Both the position numbers and the translations under genes were made by a program. DNA of 64,000 nucleotides from Bryum argenteum (lineage: Eukaryota > Streptophyta > Bryopsida > Bryales > Bryaceae), in assembly GCA_037043015.1 (NCBI GenBank), contig CM073321.1, positions 27,951,010 through 28,015,009 of the forward strand, given 5' to 3'. Below the pieces are notes generated by a model. That model ran no database searches. It saw only the letters and a program-made list of their open reading frames with translations, and was not told the origin of the DNA. Shown here in pieces: positions 39,731-48,972 of the stretch (the first letter of the stretch is position 1; each line of letters starts with the position of its first letter).

Positions 39731-41151
39731 TGAACCTGCGACAGTGATGTCTATAGTTGACTTCTGCAACACGGAGAAGAGGTTACGAGTCTGGAAGAAT
39801 GAACTCATGTATCTGTTGAAGAACATACCTCTCTCAAGCAAGAAACCGAAGTACATTTCTTACGATGCTAGGATTGGGACATGTTTGAGCGTGAGAAGGG
39901 TATTGGTCACAGTCTCATGATGTCTCTACTTGACAAAGTTCATTCATCATCAAAGGGAGAGGATTTTCTTAAACTTCGCACAAATAACTACGTGAAGAAT
40001 CCCAAATACAGTAACCTTCCTGCGAACATCAAGACTCTCAGTCTGTCTTATACTTCCTTCAAAGAGGCTCGTGTAGAACAGAGTCTAGAAGAATTCTTCA
40101 GCCGAACATACAAGTGCCTTAGTTTTGATTAGTTCAGGGGAGATCTAAATTCTTGTATCCAATTACAAATAACAAGAACTTGGATAGATAACACAGATCT
40201 CAAGCTAATGATATTTTGTTTCCGCTTCACCAAAGTTGAAGGCAAGAGTAAGGCTAGATTGATGGAGGGTAAATGACTTATTGGCATTTTTGATGTCTGC
40301 GAAGAGTTCAACGTGAAGAAGCGCATCATTTGTGTACGAGCGGGAATCGTTGTGACGGACCTTGACGGGATGGTGGAAGTCGTGAAGGAGGTTCAATCGC
40401 GGTCAACAAGACTGAATTTGCAACCTTGGGACTACCACGTAGTTCACTACATTCCGCAACCAGATGATGATTTCCCCCCATGCACCATCAAAGAATCCTA
40501 TTGTGCATACGTTGTATTTCTCTTCGCCAAGAACCCCAAAATGCCAAGACGCGCGAGCTTTGACAACTAGATGATGACAAAGAAACGGGCTTTAGAGTCA
40601 TCTTTGATCCCAACATATTAAGCAAGAATCTGGAAGAAGGATGCTGCGGACCAAAAGTGGCGACTTCCTCAAAAGCCGTCCTTTAATCGGAGCATTGCAT
40701 CGCAATTGCTCAGCTCTTTCATTAAGGAGGGTGTTGTCTTCGTCAACCTGCATGGTGGTCCCAACATCACAAATATTGCATTGATAAGTATGTAAATTCC
40801 ATTCTTGGCTACACTGATTTGGTTCTTTTGTTATTTCTCCCTTGACTTTGATTGTTCTAGTATGGGGCGATTGACCAAAGATTTATTGTTCATCTTGCTC
40901 AGAGAAACAATGCGACTGTACTGGAGTTGGTGGACCACCCCGCAATGATGGATGAGGCTAGTCGTCTTGCAAGATCCATGTGGGATGACATCGTCAAAGA
41001 GGCAAGCGCAGAGACTAGCAGACCTGAAGTGCAAACCACTGGTACTACAAGGCGAAAGCACACTAAGGTGGAACACTTAGTACGTTTTAAATTCACTACT
41101 CGAGGGGTAGCCAACTTCAAGGGCCAATTTAGGCTAGATCCCAATCTTTAA
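39723..41151 (+). pseudogene. ParB-like gene, 3' part
   Basis: The text continues SMPEPATVMSIVDFCNTEKR, RVWKNELMYLLKNIP. After one shift it reads GHSLMMSLLDKVHSSSKGED, YVKNPKYSNLPANIKTLSLS and VEQSLEEFFSRTYKC. After two stops it reads FNVKKRIICVRAGIVVTDLD, WDYHVVHYIPQPDDDF and SYCAYVVFLFAKNP. A 73-bp intron is likely at 40788-40860 (GTATGT...GTTCTAG), followed by YGAIDQRFIVHLAQRNNATV, MMDEASRLARSMWDDIVKEA and the stop at 41151. The Gly/Arg/Asp content of the middle part resembles no family I can name. About five disruptions show this gene is dead apart from the hAT insertion. Confidence 0.5.
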
Positions 41152-41560
41152 GTACTAATTTTATTTGAGGCGATGATGTTAATACTTATGAATATTACGA
41201 TTTCATTGTACTCCTCTTCAAAATTCAAAGGGCACAATTACAAATTTGTACTTTTTCACCTTTTTCAGAGTACACTCGCACCTGCCAAAAAATTACAAAA
41301 GTACAAAGTTTGCCTTGAATTAAGGAAGATAGTACAAATTCACACATGAATAATGTAAATACATGCATATAGCCTTCAAAAGCACACTAAGCATGTAAGT
41401 AGATCTTTTTTGCTCATGGTAATTTTTACAGTCAAAAAGCTAGAATTGGATTTGAGTGGAATTTAGTGAAAAATGATCCAAACTTTTTTTTTTTTTTTTG
41501 CACATCCTCTCTGACTTGAGTACAAAAGGATGGTAGAGAGGTACTTCTTTAGAAATCATA
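41152..41560. repeat. GTAC-dense AT-rich segment
   Basis: About seven GTAC words occur within 410 bp, mostly as TTGTACT or AGTACAA in alternating orientation, and several more follow to about 41740. No gene is present. Similar density occurs inside the 600-bp element at 4.9-5.5 kb and in the intron at 45.85-46.32 kb. Confidence 0.6.
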
Positions 41561-42177
41561 GTGACTTCAAGCTCTCAAGCACATCTCCCCAATCCTCTAA
41601 CTAGTGCAATGTATTACTACAAGTACGATTTCGGACCTTATAATAATTGCATATTGCATTAAAGTTGAGTGACATGCAGAGCTGGTATCGGCTGCATTTA
41701 ACTAGTTAACTCCCGTTGCTTTCCAGCCGCCGTTCTTGTACTCAGTCAATTTGGCTCATCTTCATGAGGATTCCGCGGCGTGTCTTTCCATTTGTAGCGG
41801 AATGATCAAAATCCAAGTTTGCGACGGATTTTCTTGCTCCTTGTGCGAGTGCTTGTGTGTTGTAGTGATACGTGTTGCTTTCGATCTGTGTTATTGAGTT
41901 TTGTTTTGGCTACTATTTGCTTTGGTGTACTGGATGAGATGGAAAACGCTGAATTGAGAGATGCCGTTTAGGTATTTCTCGTCGTGGACCCCAAGTTACG
42001 GCAGTAGCGGCAGCCGAAGCGGCAGTTGTAGCGGAAGAAAAGCGGCTTGCTTGAAACGAGCAAGCCCGTATCTGCCAGAGGAAGAGGCGTGCGAGGCTGG
42101 TAGAAGAAGTTGACGTTGTAGAAGAAATTGATGTTGCTTTAGAAGCGACTAGGATACTAGAGAGAACAACATCTTGA

Positions 42178-42720
42178 ATGTCAAACAAGCTTGCCCGTGC
42201 AATCAACGACGAGTTGAGAAGGTGCCACACGCTAGATTGTAAGCTTGCAGTAATGGAGAAGCTCCTCAACCACAACAGCGTGTGGCCTCTATTTCCCAAG
42301 TACTACAACAACCTTCAAGAGGCAGAGTCAACGTTTGTGTTTTTGGAGAGTTATCGGACTAAGCCCCTGTTAGTGAAGAATGCCAACTCAAGGGTATTCT
42401 TAGCTAGGAAGGGGGCCTTGCTTGATGCTGCCGTAAGCAAAGGGTGCGATGGATCAAGGGCTCTAGGGACGCTGCTCGGAGTTCATCCGAGGAATATTTA
42501 TGCTGCGGTTCGTAGGAGGATTGGCTTGGACTCGACAGATCAGTTTTAATTGTTGGAGAGAGCAAAGAGAGTAGGTGTGTATCCTTACGTGAAGGAGAAG
42601 GTGATGCTCTGGTAGACTCAACATACCAGAGTCTCACCAAACAAGAAGGACGTCACAAGAAAATGTATTCGTGTAAACGAATGCGTTGTTTATGCAACGC
42701 ACTACCTCACACACACTCAA
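42178..42720 (+). CDS. Transposase-like gene, exon 1 main part
   Basis: The frame MSNKLARAINDELRRC through FVFLESYRTKPLLVKN, LLGVHPRNIYAAVRRRIGLD runs open to 42549. It then continues past two stops as LLERAKRVGVYPYVKEKV, KKDVTRKCIRVNE, to the donor at 42721. The same frame extends upstream to about 41970 (VTAVAAAEAAVVAEEKRL, RLVEEVDVVEEIDVALEA) across two stops, so the ATG at 42178 is probably internal. Confidence 0.5.
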
Positions 42721-44529
42721 GTAAGAGTTTCTGGTTTAGGGTTTCATAGATAGTGTAATTTGTACTAAATCTTCTATTTTTATGAGCATTTCCAATTCTG
42801 AAAAGTAAACTGTGCTCTTTCGATACGTAATTTAGTATCACAGGTAGGCGTTTATTGTAGTCGTGGCAGTAGAGTGGGCTTCTCTTTTTAAAATATGTAT
42901 ACCTTACTATTACCCATGACGTACAGTAGTCGCGACCCTAATTACTCCAACTCTTTTTATTCTTACTAGTGAGCCTTTCATGGTAGCAGAATCCCGACTC
43001 ACTTAGTTGGTAGCAACCGACCATGACTTTGCTAACACTTGCATGTGCCCACACACACACAATGTTAGCACCATTCTAAGTCAAGGTGTCCAACCCACCT
43101 TGACTCCATAACTCATTACCGGATACTCATTACCCGGAACTCCCACCAACACATGGGCATGCCAACCCGGAACTCCCACCAACACATGGGCATGCGACTT
43201 GGTGGCACGGGGCGGCCTTCCACAAATGTCTAAGCTCCCAAGGGTGACACTACTCACTCCCGGAGCAAACCGCCCTTATCCATTGTCCAACTTCCTACTA
43301 GTCCACTTCCACTCTTGTTTCTCACTCCATTCGGGACTTTGCCGGAAACCTTCCCAGAATCCGGCACTAGGTTTCCCAGAAATTAGTTTGGGGCGGGACC
43401 CTTTCCAACCCTGGAATGTTGCGGGATGCTCAAGAGCATCTCACAATGCCCAAGGTGTAGGAGTGAGGCTTTTTTTCCATGCCTCACTCTTTTGAGCCAT
43501 TCCCGGTCACTCCCGAGAACCCGCACTACTTATCACGGGGAGTAACTTGGAGAGGCACACTTCCCAACCCCATGTTTAGAGATGCTCCAAAGCACTCTCC
43601 ATTTTCCACAAGGTGCGGGAGTGAGGCCCCATCCCAAGCCTCACCCCTTGGAGCCACCCCGGCTCCTCATGGCACTATGTGCAAGTGAGGAGGGAGACCA
43701 TCCCTCCTCATAGCACTCTCTGGAGTCTTCGGTAGGCCCCCCCCCCTCTTGTGTTGAGGGGCCTTCCGTGACACACTTTCTTTTTGGAGGACCACCCGTT
43801 TTTGCCTTAGTCTCAAAAACGGGCCGTAACTTCTCCTTGGGCTAGCTCCTAGCTCAGGTATCTAGATGGGACATGCAAGCCCATTTTTGACATCTACTCT
43901 TTGACTAGAAATCTATGCACTACCTACTTGCCCTAATTGGAGTTGTCCCAAGGGAGATATGCCCCTCTGAACATTCGGTGTCCCGGGAGGCAACATTCCC
44001 GAGTCCCGAAGTCCCGACCACTTTGAGGAGCCATATCTCCTAGAATATTCATCATGAGCCTTAGCATTCTAGAAAGCCCTTGTTATTAGCTTTCCAGCGA
44101 TATGCAACATGCCGCCCTCCACAAAGGTCGACACATTGAGTCCCGAAAGGCAACACTCCCGAGTCCCGGAGTGTCCCGGAACGCGCTCCAACTTTGGAGA
44201 GCCATATCTCATGACTTACAAATCCAAGTCGCGCGTTCTTTAGACTCATGGGTGCGTGCTTGAACAAGGTTTCTATCCATGTAAGGCACACTACCAAGTT
44301 CGTCCCGAGCACGACGCTATTGCGTACTGTTTGCTCGGGACTCTCCTTGGTCACCTCACCTTGTCTCTTGCCAAGCCTGGGGCGTCACTCCCGGGGTCCT
44401 CTTGGCTCACCACGGTGTCCGGGCATCCTTTGGAAAGGGATGTGACAACAGTTGTGGAATATGTATTTGTTTTACGCCCACTTGGAGGTACTAACTCTGT
44501 TATAACTCTATTTTGTTTGTTTCGAGCAG
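42721..44529 (+). other. Large intron with a GC-rich unassigned insert
   Basis: Donor GTAAGA at 42721 and acceptor GAGCAG at 44529 join CAA to ACT in phase (THTQ/TELFQ). From about 42960 to 44450 the composition turns GC-rich. There is a direct duplication of CGGAACTCCCACCAACACAT (near 43136 and 43170) and many CCCGAGTCCCG-like words. This looks like an inserted element, but I found no terminal repeats or coding domain. Confidence 0.6.
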
Positions 44530-45084
44530 ACTGAACTTTTCCAAGGGTTCAAAGATGCCCACCCTCAGTGCAGAATCAAGCAAAGGGCTTTTAAGTATAT
44601 AAAACCATTTTATGTTAAAACCTTAAAAGACCAGAATACTTGTTGTTGTATCTATCATGTGGAAATGGATATGATGAAACAAGCCTTGTTTGCAATGAGG
44701 GACTCAAAGTCTAGTATGCATACTTCTATACAATGTATGTGTGCATGTGATGTACGTGGTATTGATTCCGATGATTGTAAAGCTCATTCACATGTCTAGC
44801 ACAATCCATCTAGCATGTGGGTGGCATGTGTGTGCCCAATAGGGGCACTGAGTAAGTGGCATCATTTGGAGTGTTTCATGGGTTGCTCCCAGGCCTATGG
44901 AGAGAGCACATCCGAGTTCTGTCCTCATGAGTTGTCCCATTCCTACCACTAGAAGATAAAATGGAAATGTTTTTCTAAAGTAAGTTTTGGGGTTGATGAG
45001 GAATCTGGGCAACAAAAAAAAAGGATTCAAGAGGTCTTTAAAGAGACCGCGTCGGGTGAATTTGTGACCTATTGAAGATTGAAG
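44530..45084 (+). CDS. Transposase-like gene, exon 2
   Basis: The 185-codon frame in phase with exon 1 has three internal stops (after AHSHV, SHSYH and GEFVTY). It contains two Cys/His clusters, TCCCIYH and CMCACDVRGIDSDDC, possible zinc ligands, then KWHHLECFMGC. A 42-bp intron (45085-45126, GTACGT...GGCAG) would follow. Confidence 0.55.
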
Positions 45085-45126
45085 GTACGTGGTTTTGTAA
45101 CCCATAACTTTGTGGTTAATTGGCAG

Positions 45127-45560
45127 GATGGAGAGTGAAGAAAGATGATGGAGAACCTTTCGGTTGATGTGTTGATCTCACGCTGAGAACTACTCCTTTG
45201 CAATCCAAAATGAGGTCCAGTCCATGCATTGGTTTAGCACTAGTATTATTATACTAGTTCATATAATCTTTTATAGAATATCCCCTGTGGTAGATGGTGA
45301 GGAAGGTGAAATTGTGAAACACACACATTACTACATATCTGATGACAAAAACCATGATAGCTTATTTGTTCAACATTGTCTCATGTTGTTTTGGGGTTGG
45401 ATACTTGCCTCAGGTGTTAAACCTACAGAACATTGGGTTTATTCCGATGGTTGTGCTGCCCAATTTAAAGGGGCTAAAGCCATGTATTTTGTGGCGCTTT
45501 ATCATGGGCTAACCAGATGCTCCATGCGCTGGAACTTCTTTGGCAGCGGGCACGGTAAAG
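45127..45560 (+). CDS. Transposase-like gene, exon 3 (candidate catalytic core)
   Basis: After one shift near the start, the frame runs ENYSFAIQNEVQSMHWFSTS to YYISDDKNHDSLFVQHCLML, EHWVYSDGCAAQFKGAKAMY and WNFFGSGHGK. It stops being coding at the donor GTGAGT (45561). The Asp in SDGC and the acidic residue before ENYS are candidate metal ligands. Confidence 0.6.
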
Positions 45561-45681
45561 GTGAGTTTCTAAATCAAATGAAGTTGTACCATTTGCATAT
45601 TTTCATATTATCGTTTAGAATTTGTTTTATTGCATGGGAATTTTATCTTGGTGTTGGGGTAAAGGTGATATAAGTCATAGT

Positions 45682-45842
45682 AACACGTAATTCATTATAA
45701 TGGTATTATTCACTGATTTTGAGAAATGTGGGTTTAGCTCGAGTCGAGCTTAATGTACCCACACACTACATTGGGCTCAACTCAAGCTCAATTGTCATCA
45801 ATTTGATAACATAAATATTCCCACTATAAAGAATTAAGTGTT
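45682..45842 (+). mobile_element. 161-bp palindrome-bearing MITE in the intron
   Basis: Terminal inverted repeats begin AACACGTAATTC on the left and AACACTTAATTC on the right (reverse strand), matching over about 22 bp with three differences. A 4-bp direct repeat TAGT flanks them (45678-45681 and 45843-45846). Inside is one palindrome (45733-45753) of the type in the 2.9-3.7 kb array and a looser second one. The left repeat matches the right end of the DUF7869 element at 7.65-7.68 kb, so this looks like its non-autonomous derivative. Confidence 0.8.
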
Positions 45843-45846
45843 TAGT

Positions 45847-46320
45847 ATTGATGTGGCACAATCTGAGTACAAAGTCTGCTTTTCAAAGTAAAGTAGGTGC
45901 CAATGTAAAATTAGCGTGGCCTTGATTTGGTACAAAGTTTGCAACTTAAAGTTAGAAAGGTAGGTTCTTGATGTGTAATGTAGTTTGTGGTGTACTTTCA
46001 ACGAGTCGAAGTAAGAGTGGTACAATTTGTACAAAAATGTAGGGTATGAGTGCTCAGTTGACCATCTAGAGTGAAAATGGTAGTGCTTTGTACTATAATG
46101 TACAATGCGGGTACATAGTATGGCCGGAAAAGTATAAGTGCTATGTTAAAATTGCGCTAGCCCACCATGAGTACACAATCTGGTGCTTGAATGAAAAATG
46201 GTACAGGTTTTTGTACTCTTTGGTCAAAGTGAGTACAACATTTGGTAGAAATTGTGTACTTGTTTACCCTATTTTGTACCTATTTCACCTATATGTACCT
46301 ACTTCAATAGAAAGCATTTA
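45847..46320. repeat. GTAC-dense intronic segment
   Basis: About fifteen GTAC words in about 470 bp, many as GAGTACAA, GGTACAA or TTGTAC(T/C). There is no open frame of note. The intron as a whole is 45561-46356 (GTGAGT...GGCAG). Confidence 0.65.
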
Positions 46321-46356
46321 ACTGATTTTCGGCTTATTTTTTTACTCCATTGGCAG

Positions 46357-47005
46357 GTGAATGGGATGGTGCGGGGGCAGTTGTCAAGAGGGCGTTGAGG
46401 ACGCACCAAATCAGCACCCTGAGGATGAGCTATCAAATGCCCAAAATTGTGTTAATGTCTTAAAAACTAAATTATCACACCGTGCCTTTAGTTCATATGA
46501 AGGGTCCAAAGTGGTGCCAGTTTCTTGTGAGTTTTGGGATATTGCTAATGGTGATGTAGACAAGTCTATTGATTGGGGTTGCAGAACAATTACTGGCTCA
46601 TGGCAACTTCACTCCATATTAGGAGCATCTGAGACTGACCTCACCCTTTGACTAGTTTGAGATTTATTGTGCTTTTGTGCACCATGTATAGGGTAGGATT
46701 GGAGTAATTGCGAGGAGCAGTCTCATGTACGATAGTCGCGGGCGGTTCGTTTGAGGCCATATGATGTTGGAGTTGTTCAACAACAAATAGAAGCTCATGA
46801 CGACCCGACAAATTCGTCATATGGAGGGGTTGGTGGTGGACACGGTGATCTAACACAACTTGGGGATAATTTCATGATTCCTGCTGAGGAAGGGAACAAG
46901 GAAAATGTAGAATTCTATATCCTCCAGTGTGTGAAGGCCAAGTTTGAAGTGCAGGAGGATTTTGTTAAGGGGGTTTTTGGTGTAAACAACCTTAAACGAG
47001 TCTAA
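46357..47005 (+). CDS. Transposase-like gene, 3' exons
   Basis: The splice acceptor at 46356 restores GKGEWDGAGAVVKRALRTHQ. A frameshift then leads to HPEDELSNAQNCVNVLKTKL and EFWDIANGDVDKSIDW (46361-46651). Further on, another frame gives VRPYDVGVVQQQIE-like text and NKENVEFYILQCVKAKFEVQ, ending at 47005 beside the gypsy LTR. Confidence 0.5.
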
Positions 47006-48946
47006 TCTGATCTCGAGCTACCGGACATGCTAAGCCTGATCGGAACATCAAAAGCAGTCTAAACAGCAAGAGATCGGCGTACGCTCTACCGTCTGTGAGA
47101 CGACTTAGTGTATCTGTAGGCACTAAGGTCGGATCTTCCAAATAGACGAGAGTAGAGAATAACGCAGTTCTAACAACAGTCAAAATCCTACCAGTCAAAG
47201 TCGAGTCTGCTAAACACACAAGCATACAAAGTGAACAGCACAGAAAGACAAGATAGGAAGATGAGGGTACTAGCAAACAGTGTGTATAAACTAGCAACAC
47301 TCCTCACATAGTGGGCAGTAGTACATATAGTCGGCTGGGTCTGACTCACTGTCAGATCCACCTGAGAACAACAGGTCAGCCGACCAGTCTGCCAGGTCGG
47401 CCAGAACGGTCGGGTGTCCAGAATGAGTCTAAGACTCTAAAAACAACAACTAGAGATCCGATCTGCTAAGCCTACCGGGTATTCCTGCCGGGTCTATACA
47501 TGCCGGGTATAGACTAGACCAACAATAGCCTAGCGAATATACTACGAATATTTCGTTAACATTGCCCTCCCTTTAGGACAAGTACACTCCTGTGAACTTG
47601 TAGCTTAACACGGAAGGCAATCAAGAGCGGTCGGACCATACAGAGACCTAACAAGTCGTCGGTGAGGCGTCTGGGAGGGCTCCCGGATGTTGACGGTCGG
47701 GTTGTTCGCTGGTGTCAGGTCGGCTGCAAACTGCTGGACCGCTGCTGTGGGTGAAGACGGTGGTGCCTTCAGGAAAGTTGACGGTGGTGCCGGTGATGGA
47801 CTTCGGTTGAGACGGTCTGTTGAATCTCGAAAGGGTCGGTTGACTAGAGATGAAGAACGTTGCTGGCGGTCGGTAAGATACCAGGGGTCGACCGGTGGTG
47901 CAAGTCGAGGTGATCGGCGTCGGGTCGAGCGTAGAGCGCGCTGCTCAAAAGCTCCGAATGGAGCCGGGTCAACCAAGTCGACTGCTGGAAAGTCGGATGT
48001 CGGAAAGTCGAGTGAGTCGGTTCGGGATGGTGGTGGTGCCAGCACAATCACACGACTAGGAGACATGTGAAAGGAAGGGAAGTCATCCTGCAAGGACGTC
48101 GGGATAGCCACTGTCTCCTACCATATCCGACCGGGTGTCGGGTCGGTCGGGTTGAGTGCTGCTAGAACTGGAGGCGTTGGAGGAAACGGCTCCGTCGTGA
48201 TGGAGAGGTTCTCGTGCTTTTCTGCTGTCGGGTCGGGTTGTGGCGTTGGAGGGGCTTGCTCCGATGGCGCGGTCGGGTGCTGCTGTCCTCCGGTCGGGCC
48301 CTGATGCTGTCCTCCGGTCGGGTCCTGTGGGCTGGGCTCTTGGCCGAGCTGGTGGTCGCCTGATGGGTCGTCACCTCCGTCTTGACCATTACTGCTGTCG
48401 GGTCCCCGTGAGCGATCATCATCGTCGCGCTTGCTGGTGTCATCGAGGTCTTGGTCATTCGTCTTGGGGCTGTCGGGTGGTGTTTGTTCGCCTGATGGCA
48501 GTCGCTCTTCGTCGTCGGTCGACTCGTTCTCCAGCAGTGTCAGGTCGGGTGTAAGACGTCGGCTCCGGAAACCCTTGCGCTGGCTGTGCGTATGCAAAAA
48601 AAACTCCGACGGCGATGGCGGCAGCTGCTCAAGGTCGGGTGGACGAAAAATCTTGCTGCGCCGTTCTGAAACCCTAGTTTGGGGTGCCGGTCAACTTATG
48701 TAGGGTCGAGGTCGGCCTGCTCGCCTGCGCCCTGCTCCTCCCGCGCTTGTAGTCTGCTGTTGTCGTGATCCGATGTGTGGCGGCTTGGTGTGAAACTCCG
48801 CTGCGTGGGTACGGTGTTTTCCTCTTCCAACACTAAGAACGCACAAAGCAAAGGCAGCGTAGTGTTCATGAGAAGAGGAGAAAAGAGGAGAAGAGATGGG
48901 CGTTGCCATGAGGCTAAATAATTGCCCACACGGTAAGTAAAAGTTG

Positions 48947-48972
48947 GAACTCGAAGTGACAACTTCGAGTTC
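48947..48972. repeat. Short hairpin in the gypsy 3' region
   Basis: Eleven-bp arms GAACTCGAAGT and ACTTCGAGTTC around a 4-nt spacer, next to a TATA-like TATTTAAAG on the minus strand. It could be an internal regulatory site ahead of the accessory region. Confidence 0.5.

Larger units (their letters stand above)
41939..47005 (+). pseudogene. Decayed multi-exon transposase-like gene (uncharacterised family)
   Basis: Exon 1 (about 41970-42720) ends ...VVYATHYLTHTQ at donor GTAAGA. Exon 2 (44530-45084) reads TELFQGFKDAHPQCRIKQRA, IKPFYVKTL and TCCCIYHVEMDMMKQAL. Exon 3 (45127-45560) has AENYSFAIQNEVQSMHWFST, HWVYSDGCAAQFKGAKAMYF and MRWNFFGSGHGK. Exon 4 (from 46357) gives GEWDGAGAVVKRALRTHQ. From memory, the order ENYS...QSMHW, SDGCAAQFKG, FFG-HGKG-DGAGA-VKRA is shared by an uncharacterised family found in many plants and animals. 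The conserved Asp and Glu look like a DDE/RNase-H-fold active site (inference). At least seven in-frame stops and two frameshifts are present. Confidence 0.65.

Noticed and set aside
42960-44450. Solo LTR spanning the GC-rich intron insert (TGTTAGC...ACAACA)
   Set aside because: The terminal bases could fit, but no flanking duplication or internal LTR signals were found.
45085-45126. 42-bp intron taken as certain
   Set aside because: The splice signals are good, but the length is very short and the following frame needs a shift, so I mention it only inside the gene entry.
47687-48070. Plus-strand 127-codon frame
   Set aside because: It is the antisense shadow of the gypsy accessory region.
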